Shown here one piece after another: positions 24,788-33,016 of a stretch of DNA of 50,761 nucleotides. The stretch comes from Cephaloticoccus sp. (GTDB lineage: Bacteria > Verrucomicrobiota > Verrucomicrobiia > Opitutales > Opitutaceae). Numbering within the stretch: position 1 is the first letter of the stretch; every line of letters starts with the position of its first letter. The stretch lies in assembly GCA_021734075.1 (NCBI GenBank), contig JAIPJW010000007.1, positions 1 through 50,761 on the forward strand, written 5' to 3'. The notes under the pieces are model-generated. The model ran no database searches. It saw only the letters and a list, made by a program, of their open reading frames with translations, and had not been told where the DNA came from. Position numbers and translations under genes: made by a program.

Positions 24788-26605
24788 CTATGGCTTGCTT
24801 CCATCCGGTCTCACGGTCGCAGCATCGAAATCGAAGGTGTATTTCTCCCGACCGTATTGCAGGGTGACGATACCGGTGCCTGGGATGGAGTTCATCCAAG
24901 GGCCTTCGAAAATGGGCCAGGTGTTGAGATTGGTAATGACCCCATCCACCTTGCGCAGACCGTGGTGGGTGAAATACATCCGGTGCCCACGGGAGGAGGT
25001 GTAGGTGGCCGTGAGCCATTGCTCGTCGAAGGTGGGATGGCTGGCCAGTATCCGGGCACAGAAATCATCGAAGCTGGTCTCCTGATCTGCAGCCACCGCT
25101 TCCAGAATGACGGCGGTCTTGGGGTGATTGATGGTCAGCCGGTCATAAGTTTTTTCCGGATGCCACGCGCCCGGAGCGCTGGTCCAGACCGCAAAGTAGA
25201 TGTTGTCGGCCCGGGCGAGTATCCAGCCGTTTTCCTCGCGTCGCTCCTTGATGAGATGGGGAAAGAAACCATTGATGTGCTGCCGGCTGGCGTCCGGAGG
25301 AATGTCGTAAATGGCGATGACGGTGTTTTCGTGCTGACAGACATCCTCGTAGGGCGAGCCCTCGATCCATTTGTTCGGGTCGGCATAGTAGGGGCGTTGG
25401 TGCACGATGTCGGCCACGATTTGGTCGACGGGTGTGTCGAAATACCGGACGAGTTGTTTCGCCGAGTAGGACGGGTTGATGAAAAAACAGGTGGAACCGT
25501 CTTCCGGTGACACCCAGGTCAGGTCCCAGCGGTGCTGTTCGACATCGGTGAGGTCGCCCCACGAGGAACCGACGGCAAACTCCCTTTCAACGTAGGTGTA
25601 TTTCCAAGTCGGCGCCCGATCCACCATGTTGACCCCGCGGCGCGGGGCCTTGAGCTCGCGCAACACGTAGGGATGGCTGCGATCCGTGGCCATGTTGCCG
25701 AGCATCGGCAGGGCTTGAAATTCCTGCAGGGCGGCCAGGGAGATGAAGTAGGATTCATCGAGATCGAGCCGGAGTGGGGCCCCGCCGAAAAAGAGACGGC
25801 CAAACTGGGTGGCCGCACCGGTGTGTTCCCGGGTGTGCAGGACCTGGTTGTATTTCTCCCGGCTGTGGGCGCCGACCCAGTTGCCATCGAGATATTCCGT
25901 CGCCCAATCGGCGAGCAGCACCTGCATCATCATCCACGCCTTTTGCCGGATATGCTCATCCTGGGCATATTCATAGAGACTGGTGAAACAGAGCAGGTAG
26001 AGGTGATGATAGTTGGGTGAGTCGTATTCAAACATGCCCCGGGCAATGGTGGCATCGATCCAATGCTCGATCCAGGCGGCGGCCTCCTGTCGGGCTTCAA
26101 CTGGGGTGGAACCATCAGCGAGGTTCGGGCCTTCCGGCCATGTCTGGCCGTAGAGGTAACGTGCCGTGCGGAACTGCAGCATGTGGTTGTCCGTGAAGCC
26201 AAAATCATCGGTAAAACTGGCCGCCAGGCGGGCATGAATCTTCTCCACGAGTTCCGGCGGGAGCTTGTCGCCGAGCCGCAACACCCCATCCATGAAGGGA
26301 TAGGTTTCAAAGCAGCCCCATGCCTGATGGGAATCATTGACGGCGTCTTCCAGATACTTGAGTCCGGTTTCAGTGTCGATGCCCGTGGCGAGCTTGACCA
26401 CGCCGAGGTAAATGCGCATCCGCGAATCCTCGCCCTCAAACCAGGCCTTGCGGGCCATGATCTGGCGCACCGTCTCACAGCGCTCACTGAACTGATTGCG
26501 GTAAGCTTTGTCGGAGGGATAGATGCCCTGGGCGGGAAGCATGCTGGCAGTTGTGAAGAGCAGGCTGGCAAACGCGAATCGGAGCAGGATTTGGTGGGGG
26601 GACAT
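24788..26605 (-). CDS. Secreted protein resembling toroid polysaccharide lyases
   Basis: A 605-residue exported protein (signal peptide MSPHQILLRFAFASLLFTT, ending MLPAQ). Residues about 40-330 are helix-rich with FEYDSPNYHHLYLL and HSREKYNQVLHTR, similar in style to the alpha/alpha-toroid of uronate lyases; the rest is beta-rich like their sandwich domain (WILARADNIYFAVW, FTHHGLRKVDG). I do not recognise a defined CAZy family, so lyase activity is inferred from architecture and the neighbouring carbohydrate genes. ATG 26605 is chosen for the signal peptide over 26698. It precedes the small phosphatase gene in the same direction. Confidence 0.7.
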   Translation of the reverse strand: MSPHQILLRFAFASLLFTTASMLPAQGIYPSDKAYRNQFSERCETVRQIMARKAWFEGEDSRMRIYLGVVKLATGIDTETGLKYLEDAVNDSHQAWGCFETYPFMDGVLRLGDKLPPELVEKIHARLAASFTDDFGFTDNHMLQFRTARYLYGQTWPEGPNLADGSTPVEARQEAAAWIEHWIDATIARGMFEYDSPNYHHLYLLCFTSLYEYAQDEHIRQKAWMMMQVLLADWATEYLDGNWVGAHSREKYNQVLHTREHTGAATQFGRLFFGGAPLRLDLDESYFISLAALQEFQALPMLGNMATDRSHPYVLRELKAPRRGVNMVDRAPTWKYTYVEREFAVGSSWGDLTDVEQHRWDLTWVSPEDGSTCFFINPSYSAKQLVRYFDTPVDQIVADIVHQRPYYADPNKWIEGSPYEDVCQHENTVIAIYDIPPDASRQHINGFFPHLIKERREENGWILARADNIYFAVWTSAPGAWHPEKTYDRLTINHPKTAVILEAVAADQETSFDDFCARILASHPTFDEQWLTATYTSSRGHRMYFTHHGLRKVDGVITNLNTWPIFEGPWMNSIPGTGIVTLQYGREKYTFDFDAATVRPDGSKP

Positions 26606-26642
26606 GGCAGTTTGATGATGATGCTTTTGAGGGGTTCGACTT

Positions 26643-26852
26643 TTACTGATCCTTTTTTCGATCTTCCTGTATCGTAATAATGATACCCCAAATACCAAAC
26701 AAACAGAACATCACACCCCCAAAGACTGCTATTGGACCGTCTACCTGCCAATAAAGACCGTGGGAGGCACTTTTCGTGACGATAAATAACGTGCCCAACA
26801 CAATTGCTACAATAGGAGCAACGAATCGATGGACACGTTTCTTGCCGTTCAT
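26643..26852 (-). CDS. Small two-helix membrane protein
   Basis: A 69-residue protein with a basic N-terminus (MNGKKRVHRF), two hydrophobic segments (about residues 12-27 and 38-61) and a charged tail EDRKKDQ. Its end lies 37 bases before the start of the lyase-like gene, in the same direction. Composition supports a real inner-membrane peptide; I recognise no family. GC is lower than in the flanking genes. Confidence 0.55.
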   Translation of the reverse strand: MNGKKRVHRFVAPIVAIVLGTLFIVTKSASHGLYWQVDGPIAVFGGVMFCLFGIWGIIITIQEDRKKDQ

Positions 26853-27012
26853 GAGCTGTATTTTGGGCGCGCGGGAATTTTTATATTAACAGAACCAACC
26901 AATCGCACTTTGTGGAGCCGATCATTCTTGGCGAAGATAAAAGAGCTGAAGTTTAGATGCCGAAGGCTTCCAGATTGTCACTGGTCACCGAGTGTGCTGT
27001 GGATGACCGGCT

Positions 27013-28104
27013 ATGCTTTGGAAAGAAAATTGGACCGAAGCTCGGGAACATCATCTCCGTTGGTGGCAGCACGACGGTCTCGTGGTGGTCCCATATGTTC
27101 CATTACAAGTGGCCAGGGTTACCCCTGCACGAGATTCGGAAGCGATGGACCCAGGGCCACCCCCCAGCGCCGAGGCTTGGCATGCCGACCCGGCGTATGT
27201 CACGGCCAGAAGTCACCACTTGGTGGCCCACAGCGTTCACGCCCTCGATGCGCTGCCCCTTGGCCGCGTCGACATCGGACCGGGCTCGCTGGCGCTCTAC
27301 CTGGGCAGTGAACCGGGCTTTTCTGATGACACGGTATGGTTTCATCCGCTGGAGGATCAGTCGGTGCTGGAGCGACCGTTGCAATTTGATCCTGCGAACA
27401 ATTGTTGGCAACGGCAGCTCGCCCTGGTTGACGCCGCACTGAAGCGCAGTGCCGGGCGCTATCCGATCGGCATGCCCGACATCATCGAGAATCTCGACGT
27501 GCTCGCTTCACTGCGAGACGCGCAGACCCTGATGATGGATTTGGTGGAGCGGCCCGAATGGGTGAAAGCGAAAATCGCCGAGATCAACCGCATCTATTTC
27601 GAGGTCTATGACACCTTGTATGCGCGCATTGCGCTGCCGGATGGTTCAGCCTGCTTCCACGCCTTTCACCTTTGGGGGCCGGGCCGCACGGCGAAGGTGC
27701 AGTGCGATGCCCTCGCGATGATCTCACCGGCCATGTTTGCGGAGTTCGTGCAACCGGCGCTGACAGAGCAGTGTGACTGGCTCGATCACGCCATGTTTCA
27801 TCTCGACGGCACGCAAGCCATCGCCCACCTGCCGGGACTTTTGGAAATCCCAGGGCTCGATGCGATCGAATATACGCCGCAGGCCGGCTTGGAAGGCGGT
27901 GGTCACGAACGCTGGTGGCCGCTCTACCAACAGATTCTGGCCGCAGGCAAATCGGTGCAGGTGGTGGGGGTGCGACCGGATGAAGTCGCGCCGTTGCTCG
28001 ATGCCATCGGCACGGCCGGCGTCTTCCTGATGGTCGGTGACATTGAAAATGAAACGGTGCTTGGCGAGCTTGAAGCCGAGGTGCGGCGGAGGTATCCGCG
28101 ATAG
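27013..28104 (+). CDS. UroD-superfamily-related protein 4
   Basis: A 363-residue protein distantly related to the three UroD-like proteins at 6.9-10 kb. The metal-site position reads FHLDGTQA with H263-x-D265, and there is no Cys in the C-terminal position where MtaA-type enzymes have their third ligand. Trp- and His-rich N-terminus (LWKENWTEAREHHLRWW) is typical of this subgroup. Probably a TIM-barrel enzyme of one-carbon or decarboxylation chemistry; no substrate can be given. It stands alone between AT-rich intergenic DNA (26853-27012) and the convergent C45 gene. Confidence 0.7.
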   Translation: MLWKENWTEAREHHLRWWQHDGLVVVPYVPLQVARVTPARDSEAMDPGPPPSAEAWHADPAYVTARSHHLVAHSVHALDALPLGRVDIGPGSLALYLGSEPGFSDDTVWFHPLEDQSVLERPLQFDPANNCWQRQLALVDAALKRSAGRYPIGMPDIIENLDVLASLRDAQTLMMDLVERPEWVKAKIAEINRIYFEVYDTLYARIALPDGSACFHAFHLWGPGRTAKVQCDALAMISPAMFAEFVQPALTEQCDWLDHAMFHLDGTQAIAHLPGLLEIPGLDAIEYTPQAGLEGGGHERWWPLYQQILAAGKSVQVVGVRPDEVAPLLDAIGTAGVFLMVGDIENETVLGELEAEVRRRYPR

Positions 28105-28129
28105 CCCCGGGGTGCGCCAGATGTGATTT

Positions 28130-29197
28130 TCAACCGTTGAGCACTGTGCCCGTGCGCACATCGAAGGGTTGGAAGGCGGTGGGTGCTACCGGTTGTTGGG
28201 CAATCCAGAGGGTGTGCGGATCAGTCTGCGGCTGGGCGATGGTGGCGAAGGCCGTGTGCTGGTTGTTGACGCGGCCTGTCCGGGGGGTGGCACCGAGCAA
28301 GGCGATGGCGTCGTCCACCTTGGCGCGTCCGTTGTGCACGGTCATCCACGCGGTGATCTGGTCGAGCCGATCGACGCTGTAACCGCCGGCATCGGGTCCG
28401 GTGTAGCCGCGTTGCCGGAGAGCGGTGTCCGCTGCGCCGATTGGATGGTTGGTCAGACAGGCTTGGCCGCGATCAACGGGGTGGGCGGTGAAGTCGCCGC
28501 AGTAATTCGAACTGGAGAATACCGCCCCGGTGGCATCAACCGCGATGAGGTTGCAAAAGAATTTAAACTGCCGGCAGCGTGCCTCAACCTCGGCCACCGT
28601 GGTGCAGAATTGCAGCATGTCGCGAAAAACCAGATCCACCGGCACGAGTTGATTCAGGTCGAAAATCACCCCGGGACAGATCAGTGAGGAGATGCCGAGG
28701 GCCAGGCCGGATTCATTCATCCCGCGATTGGCCCAGACGGTGCCGGCGATGGGGAAACTCAGATAGCGCAAGCCCGTGGTCGGCGAGACTTGGGCGATGG
28801 TGTAGAGAAAACGCGGATCATCCAGCGTGCCGCCGGCAAGCACATGATTGTCAGCCCCGGGGAGGGCAAAACTGGAGCAGGCCCCGGCATGGTAGACCTC
28901 GTATTGCCAGGCGCGAAAGCTGAGCAACTCGGCGAGTTCGACCTCGATGCCTGCCCCGGCGGCGATTCCATGGATTTCCTCCTGCAACCACGGCCAGTGA
29001 TCGAAACAGAAGGTGCGCAGGCGTGACTGCCACATTGAGATTTTTTCCATCTGCGCAGCCCTGGCCCCGGTGAGAAAGTCCCCGAGCAGCACGGCGATAT
29101 TGGCGTGGATCTGACTGCGCACGGCGCCGCCCTGTTGACGACCAAGTTCGCGCGGGTCGCCTTGCAATACCAGAACCGGTGGGGCAGGGGTCTTCAC
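28130..29197 (-). CDS. C45-family acyltransferase/peptidase-like (Ntn-hydrolase) protein
   Basis: About 355 residues with the acyl-CoA:6-aminopenicillanate acyltransferase-like fold. The likely nucleophile is the Cys in HAGACSSFALPG, followed by the usual LAGGTLDDPRF and NRGMNESGLALG blocks. Members are made as precursors that cut themselves before this Cys; they act on amide or peptide bonds. No ATG lies between an implausibly far one at 29374 and the middle of the conserved domain. GTG at 29197 or TTG at 29233 is the likely start; I chose 29197. Divergent from the PhyH gene. Confidence 0.75.
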   Translation of the reverse strand: MKTPAPPVLVLQGDPRELGRQQGGAVRSQIHANIAVLLGDFLTGARAAQMEKISMWQSRLRTFCFDHWPWLQEEIHGIAAGAGIEVELAELLSFRAWQYEVYHAGACSSFALPGADNHVLAGGTLDDPRFLYTIAQVSPTTGLRYLSFPIAGTVWANRGMNESGLALGISSLICPGVIFDLNQLVPVDLVFRDMLQFCTTVAEVEARCRQFKFFCNLIAVDATGAVFSSSNYCGDFTAHPVDRGQACLTNHPIGAADTALRQRGYTGPDAGGYSVDRLDQITAWMTVHNGRAKVDDAIALLGATPRTGRVNNQHTAFATIAQPQTDPHTLWIAQQPVAPTAFQPFDVRTGTVLNG

Positions 29198-29379
29198 GGG
29201 GGGGAACTTGGTGGGGCGAACGGGGCAGGTCAATGACGCGTAGTGAGGGTGCGCCCGGCTGAGCCTCGACTGGAGACCACGCTTAACCGGAAGACACTGG
29301 AAGGGCACTTGCGGAAAATTATGCAAAGCGGCTTGCCGCGAATTAGTCCCTGGGCAGACTGCGCGAAACCCCAATCCCC

Positions 29380-30138
29380 ATGCTTACCCTCGAACAGATT
29401 CAGGCGTTTGACCGCGATGGTTATGTGCTGGTGCCGGATGTATTCTCCGCCTCGGAAATCGGCATCCTCCTCGATCACGTTGATGATCCCCGTGTCACCG
29501 GGCACACTTGGGCGGCGAAGGATGCGGCGGGCATGGAGAGCAAACTGGCCCTGTGGTCGGATGCCGGCGAGGATGTGTTTGGGGCGGTATCGACGAGTCC
29601 CCGGGTGGTCACCGGCGTGCAGCTGTTGTTGCGCGAGGAGGTGTATCATTGGCACAGCAAGGTCATCCTGAAGATGCCGAGAGTGGGCGGAGCCTGGGAA
29701 TGGCATCAGGACTATGGCTATTGGTATAATGATGGTTGTCTCTATCCCCGGATGCTTTCGTGCATGATCGCGCTCGATCCGGCGACGAAGGAGAATGGTT
29801 GCCTGAAAGTCGTCCCGGGGTCGCATCATCTCGGACGTTTGGATCACGGTCGGGTTGGAGGCCAGTCCGGCGCAGACCAGGAAAGGGTGCAGGCCGCCAT
29901 TGCACGCCTTGGCACGGTTTATTGCGAAGCGCCGGCGGGCAGTGCGCTGTTTTTTCATGGCAACACCTTCCATGCCTCGGAAGCCAATCTGTCCGACAAA
30001 CCCCGCCGCTCCTACATTTGTTGCTACAACGCCCTTTCCAATGTGCCCTACGGCGGCAAGGGTCACGGCAAGCCGGTGCCGATCACGATGTCCTCCGAGG
30101 ATGCAATCCTGCGCTTGGGCGGCACGGTGGCCAATTAA
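29380..30138 (+). CDS. Phytanoyl-CoA dioxygenase (PhyH)-family protein
   Basis: A 252-residue Fe(II)/2-oxoglutarate oxygenase. The iron triad is visible as H-x-D in WHQDYGYW and the distal His in FHASEANLSD, with an Arg nearby (KPRRSYICC) for 2-oxoglutarate. The N-terminal EQIQAFDRDGYVLVPDVF motif is typical of the family. It hydroxylates an unactivated carbon of a small molecule; the substrate is unknown. It stands alone, divergent from the C45 gene, and is followed by a 440-base gene-free stretch. Confidence 0.85.
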   Translation: MLTLEQIQAFDRDGYVLVPDVFSASEIGILLDHVDDPRVTGHTWAAKDAAGMESKLALWSDAGEDVFGAVSTSPRVVTGVQLLLREEVYHWHSKVILKMPRVGGAWEWHQDYGYWYNDGCLYPRMLSCMIALDPATKENGCLKVVPGSHHLGRLDHGRVGGQSGADQERVQAAIARLGTVYCEAPAGSALFFHGNTFHASEANLSDKPRRSYICCYNALSNVPYGGKGHGKPVPITMSSEDAILRLGGTVAN

Positions 30139-30578
30139 GCAGCTCCGATCGGGCGGGGGAAGTTGCGGATGTCCTGCGCCGCGCTGGCTGCCGCAGTGCG
30201 GCAAAATCTGGAGCCAGCGACCACCCAACGCGCTTGACCGGGACACTACCCGATTGTCGCAGACGGACAGTGGTTCGGGAGAGAAAAACACCTGGCCGGG
30301 CCTCGATTCCTGGCAAATGGCGGGTGCCAATATGCTGCTCGGACGCAGCCGGCTCTTGCGCGATTCCATGGACTATAGGGACTCGCGCAATAGCCTGACG
30401 GGCGGACCGCGCGCGGAGCGCCCAGCCCACCTCAAAGCACGTCAGTTCATTATGCGAAGCGCAATAGGTGCAGGCGTTGAAAAACGGCATGCGACCATTT
30501 CGATCACGACAAAACGGCAATGATCAAGGGTCGACAGGGATAAGGGCCCCTCCCGGTGCCAGAGACGGGGTGCGCAGC
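30139..30578. other. Gene-free stretch with one strong hairpin
   Basis: About 440 bases between the PhyH stop and the end of the SGNH gene on the other strand. Open frames exist but carry no recognisable domain, start signal or plausible composition. The only structure I see is a two-part hairpin at 30182-30219: an outer 7-bp stem (CGCTGGC with GCCAGCG) and an inner 6-bp stem (TGCCGC, loop AGT, GCGGCA), separated by a 9-nt bulge on one side. It may fold at the 3' end of the PhyH transcript; there is no T-tract after it. Confidence 0.5.
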
Positions 30579-31256
30579 CTACTGCAACATTTCCAGCAGC
30601 AATGGATGCATGGCCTCGGCCCAGATTTGGTAACCGGCGGCCGAGAGGTGCACCTGATCCGGCATGATGGATTTTGGGGTGGTGCCGTCGTTGCCGCGAA
30701 AGTGCGGCGTGATATCCAATACGCGGATGTTCCCACCGTTATCGAGAGCGGCCAGGTCGGCATTGACCGTGCGGATCTTCGCCATGTGTGAGGCCCAATC
30801 ATCGGCACTGCCGTCGGCATTGGTGCGCGGGCCGCGGGGGAAAATACCGAGGACCAGGATTTTGGTGGTCGGGATTTTTGCGTGGATCAGGCGGATGATT
30901 TCACGAATCCCGGCGGCAATGTCTGCGGCGCTCGATCCACTACAATTGTTACAACCGATCAGCAACACCACCACCTTGGGGCTGATCCCGTCAAGTTCAC
31001 CATTCACGATCCGCCAGATGACGTGTTGGGTGCCGTCACCGCCGATGCCGAAACGGGCGGGTTGGTATGCTCCGTAGTAATGCTCCCAGATGTGGGGGAC
31101 ACTTTGCCAACCCAAGGTGATGGAGTCGCCGAGAAAGAGCAGGCCCACCCGGCCTGCTTGGGCCCGGGCGACATACGATTCGTGCAGTAGGAAAAACGCT
31201 TCGTTGCCGGTCTTGGGTATGGGTTGCGCGGTCTCCGGCTGATCGTGATTGGACAT
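30579..31256 (-). CDS. SGNH/GDSL-family hydrolase, no signal peptide
   Basis: A 225-residue SGNH esterase. Block I is FLGDSIT with the catalytic Ser, block II IGGDGTQH with the oxyanion Gly, block III IGCNN with the Asn, and block V PDQVH with Asp and His. Closely similar to the next upstream gene, but it lacks that gene's signal peptide and begins MSNHDQPETAQ, suggesting a cytosolic version. Such enzymes deacetylate sugars or cleave platelet-activating-factor-like esters; substrate unknown. Starts 10 bases after the upstream stop. Last gene of a five-gene minus-strand run. Confidence 0.88.
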   Translation of the reverse strand: MSNHDQPETAQPIPKTGNEAFFLLHESYVARAQAGRVGLLFLGDSITLGWQSVPHIWEHYYGAYQPARFGIGGDGTQHVIWRIVNGELDGISPKVVVLLIGCNNCSGSSAADIAAGIREIIRLIHAKIPTTKILVLGIFPRGPRTNADGSADDWASHMAKIRTVNADLAALDNGGNIRVLDITPHFRGNDGTTPKSIMPDQVHLSAAGYQIWAEAMHPLLLEMLQ

Positions 31257-31266
31257 GGTCCCGGAA

Positions 31267-32106
31267 TCAATGGGTGGCAGCGGGGCCCATCATTTCCTTG
31301 AGTAGTGGCTGCATGGCATCGGCCCAAAGTTGATATCCGGCTGCATTGGGATGGAGCTGATCGGGCATGATGATGTTGGGAATCGTGCCATCGTTGCCCA
31401 GGAAGTTCCTGGTGATATCGAGGTAGCGAATGGTGTCGCCATCATCGAGGGTGGCGAGGTCGGCGTTGACGTCACGGATGACGGCCATCCGTTTGGTGGC
31501 ATCCGCGATGGCTTCCTCGGTCACCACGCCGGTTTTGTCCGCCCGCGGCCCACGCGGGAAAATAGCGAGCAGCAGAACTTTGGTTTGCGGAAGCTTTTCG
31601 CGAATTTCCGCGACGATCTTGCGGTCGGCCGTGGCAATTTCCGCCGCGGTGTTACCTCCGGAGTTATTGGTGCCGATCATGAGCACCACGACCTTGGGGG
31701 CGATCCCGTCGAGTTCACCTTGTTCGATGCGCCAGAGCACATGCTGGGTGCGATCCCCGCTGATGCCAAAGTTGGCCGGCTGGTAGGCCCCATAATAGTG
31801 ATTCCAAATGTGCGGGGCTTTTTTCCAACCGGCGGTGATGGAGTCGCCGAGAAAGAGCAGATCAATCGGGCCCGATTTGGCCCGGGCGAGAAAGGACTCG
31901 TGCAGTTCGAAAAATACCGGGCTGCCAGCTTTGGGTGCCGCTTGATCGGCAGGAGCAACCAACGGGGTTGGGGCATCCGAAGTGGGAGCAGTGCTGGTGC
32001 TCGGTTGAGCCCATGCACAGAGTGACAGGCCTGCCGCCAGGGAGAGGCCCAGCAGAAAGCGAAGGAGGGGGGATTTTTTCATGGATTGATGGTTGCCCTG
32101 GATCAT
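31267..32106 (-). CDS. Exported SGNH/GDSL-family hydrolase
   Basis: A 279-residue paralogue of the downstream gene, with a signal peptide (LLRFLLGLSLAAGLSL, cleavage near CAWAQ) and a Pro/Thr/Ala linker before the catalytic domain. The SGNH blocks are FLGDSIT, ISGDRTQH, IGTNN and PDQLH. The tandem arrangement with near-identical motifs points to a recent duplication and change of location. ATG 32106 overlaps the previous stop (ATGA); ATG 32082 (MKKSPL) gives a more classic signal peptide, so the start is open. Probably a carbohydrate esterase acting in the periplasm. Confidence 0.87.
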   Translation of the reverse strand: MIQGNHQSMKKSPLLRFLLGLSLAAGLSLCAWAQPSTSTAPTSDAPTPLVAPADQAAPKAGSPVFFELHESFLARAKSGPIDLLFLGDSITAGWKKAPHIWNHYYGAYQPANFGISGDRTQHVLWRIEQGELDGIAPKVVVLMIGTNNSGGNTAAEIATADRKIVAEIREKLPQTKVLLLAIFPRGPRADKTGVVTEEAIADATKRMAVIRDVNADLATLDDGDTIRYLDITRNFLGNDGTIPNIIMPDQLHPNAAGYQLWADAMQPLLKEMMGPAATH

Positions 32107-32546
32107 TTAGTCGTGGTCGCTGGCAGTTGCGCTGATTGATAGACAAAGAGTCGCCATGCAGTGCCTTCGTGCCGCCACACGGCGAGGAAGCGCAGGCGAA
32201 AGGCAAATTGTTGCTCGCCCATCCGCACCCGGAGACTGGCCCGGCCGCTCAAAATTGCGACATTGTCATCCGTCGGGGTGATTTGCAGTTCCTCGTAATC
32301 ATAGGCCTCGTATCGCATCTGGTTGGAGCGCACCGCGGCGAGAAAATCCTCCTTGGTCTGCACGCGACCATCGGCATGTCCGTAGCGCAGTTGCTCCGAC
32401 AAAAGGTCCGCGAGGCGGTTGGCATCTCCGGCGATAGTGGCCAGCACCCGTTTGGCATCTGCCGAGCGAACGTCTTCCGCAATCGAAGCGGATACCGGAG
32501 TGAGCACCCCGAAAACGAAAAACAGGATACAGGCGGGTATGCGCAC
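32103..32546 (-). CDS. Exported NTF2/SnoaL-like protein
   Basis: About 147 residues with a hydrophobic N-terminus (ACILFFVFGVLTPVSAS) and an NTF2-like cone fold (DUF4440 type): helix SADAKRVLATIAGDANRLADLL, then strands around YGHADGRVQTKEDFL and a closing AVWRHEGTAWRLF strand. These proteins bind small ligands or are hydrolase-like; no catalytic residues are evident. No ATG gives this product without a non-family extension; GTG at 32546, 5 bases after the thioesterase stop, fits the signal peptide. Confidence 0.7.
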   Translation of the reverse strand: MRIPACILFFVFGVLTPVSASIAEDVRSADAKRVLATIAGDANRLADLLSEQLRYGHADGRVQTKEDFLAAVRSNQMRYEAYDYEELQITPTDDNVAILSGRASLRVRMGEQQFAFRLRFLAVWRHEGTAWRLFVYQSAQLPATTTK

Positions 32547-32551
32547 AGGGA

Positions 32552-32944
32552 TCAGCGGTGAACGGCGTGGGGCTGGCCCGATGGGTCGATGGCCACGTAG
32601 GTAAAGACGCCCTCGGTCACGCGGACCTGCGAGCCATCGGTGAAGCGCTGCACCCAGGCTTCGACATCGATTTTCATCGAGGTTGTGCCGACCGCCAGCA
32701 CCCGGGCGTAACAACTGACCGCATCGCCGATGGCGACGGAGTGGATGAACGACATGCCATCCACCGCCACGGTGGTGACCCGACTGCGGGCGGTATTGCG
32801 GGCGAGGACGGCGCCCCCGAGATCCATCTGGGAGATCAACCAGCCGCCGAAGATGTCGCCGTTGCCATTGGCATCGGCGGGCATCGCAATGGTCCGGATG
32901 ACGAGTTCACCGGTGGGTTCGGTGGGTTCGGAAGCTTCTTGCAT
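32552..32944 (-). CDS. yciA: YciA-like acyl-CoA thioesterase
   Basis: A 130-residue hot-dog-fold thioesterase. NGNGDIFGGWLISQMDLGG is the catalytic helix region with the conserved N and D of the YciA family, followed by DGMSFIHSVAIGDAVS and the VEAWV and GVFTYVA strands. It hydrolyses short- to medium-chain acyl-CoA to free CoA in the cytosol. It follows the lipoprotein gene by 72 bases, which contain a 6-bp hairpin (GCACGT, loop TTCC, ACGTGC at 32995-33010). Confidence 0.88.
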   Translation of the reverse strand: MQEASEPTEPTGELVIRTIAMPADANGNGDIFGGWLISQMDLGGAVLARNTARSRVTTVAVDGMSFIHSVAIGDAVSCYARVLAVGTTSMKIDVEAWVQRFTDGSQVRVTEGVFTYVAIDPSGQPHAVHR

Positions 32945-33016
32945 GAAGAAAGGTTGAATGACCGGTCGAGATTTCGCGAGTCGTTTGAGGTTGGCACGTT
33001 TCCACGTGCGGGCTGA

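Noticed and set aside
30083-30520. A 145-codon minus-strand frame in the gene-free stretch
   Set aside because: Arg/Ala/Pro-rich, no domain, overlaps the end of the PhyH gene.
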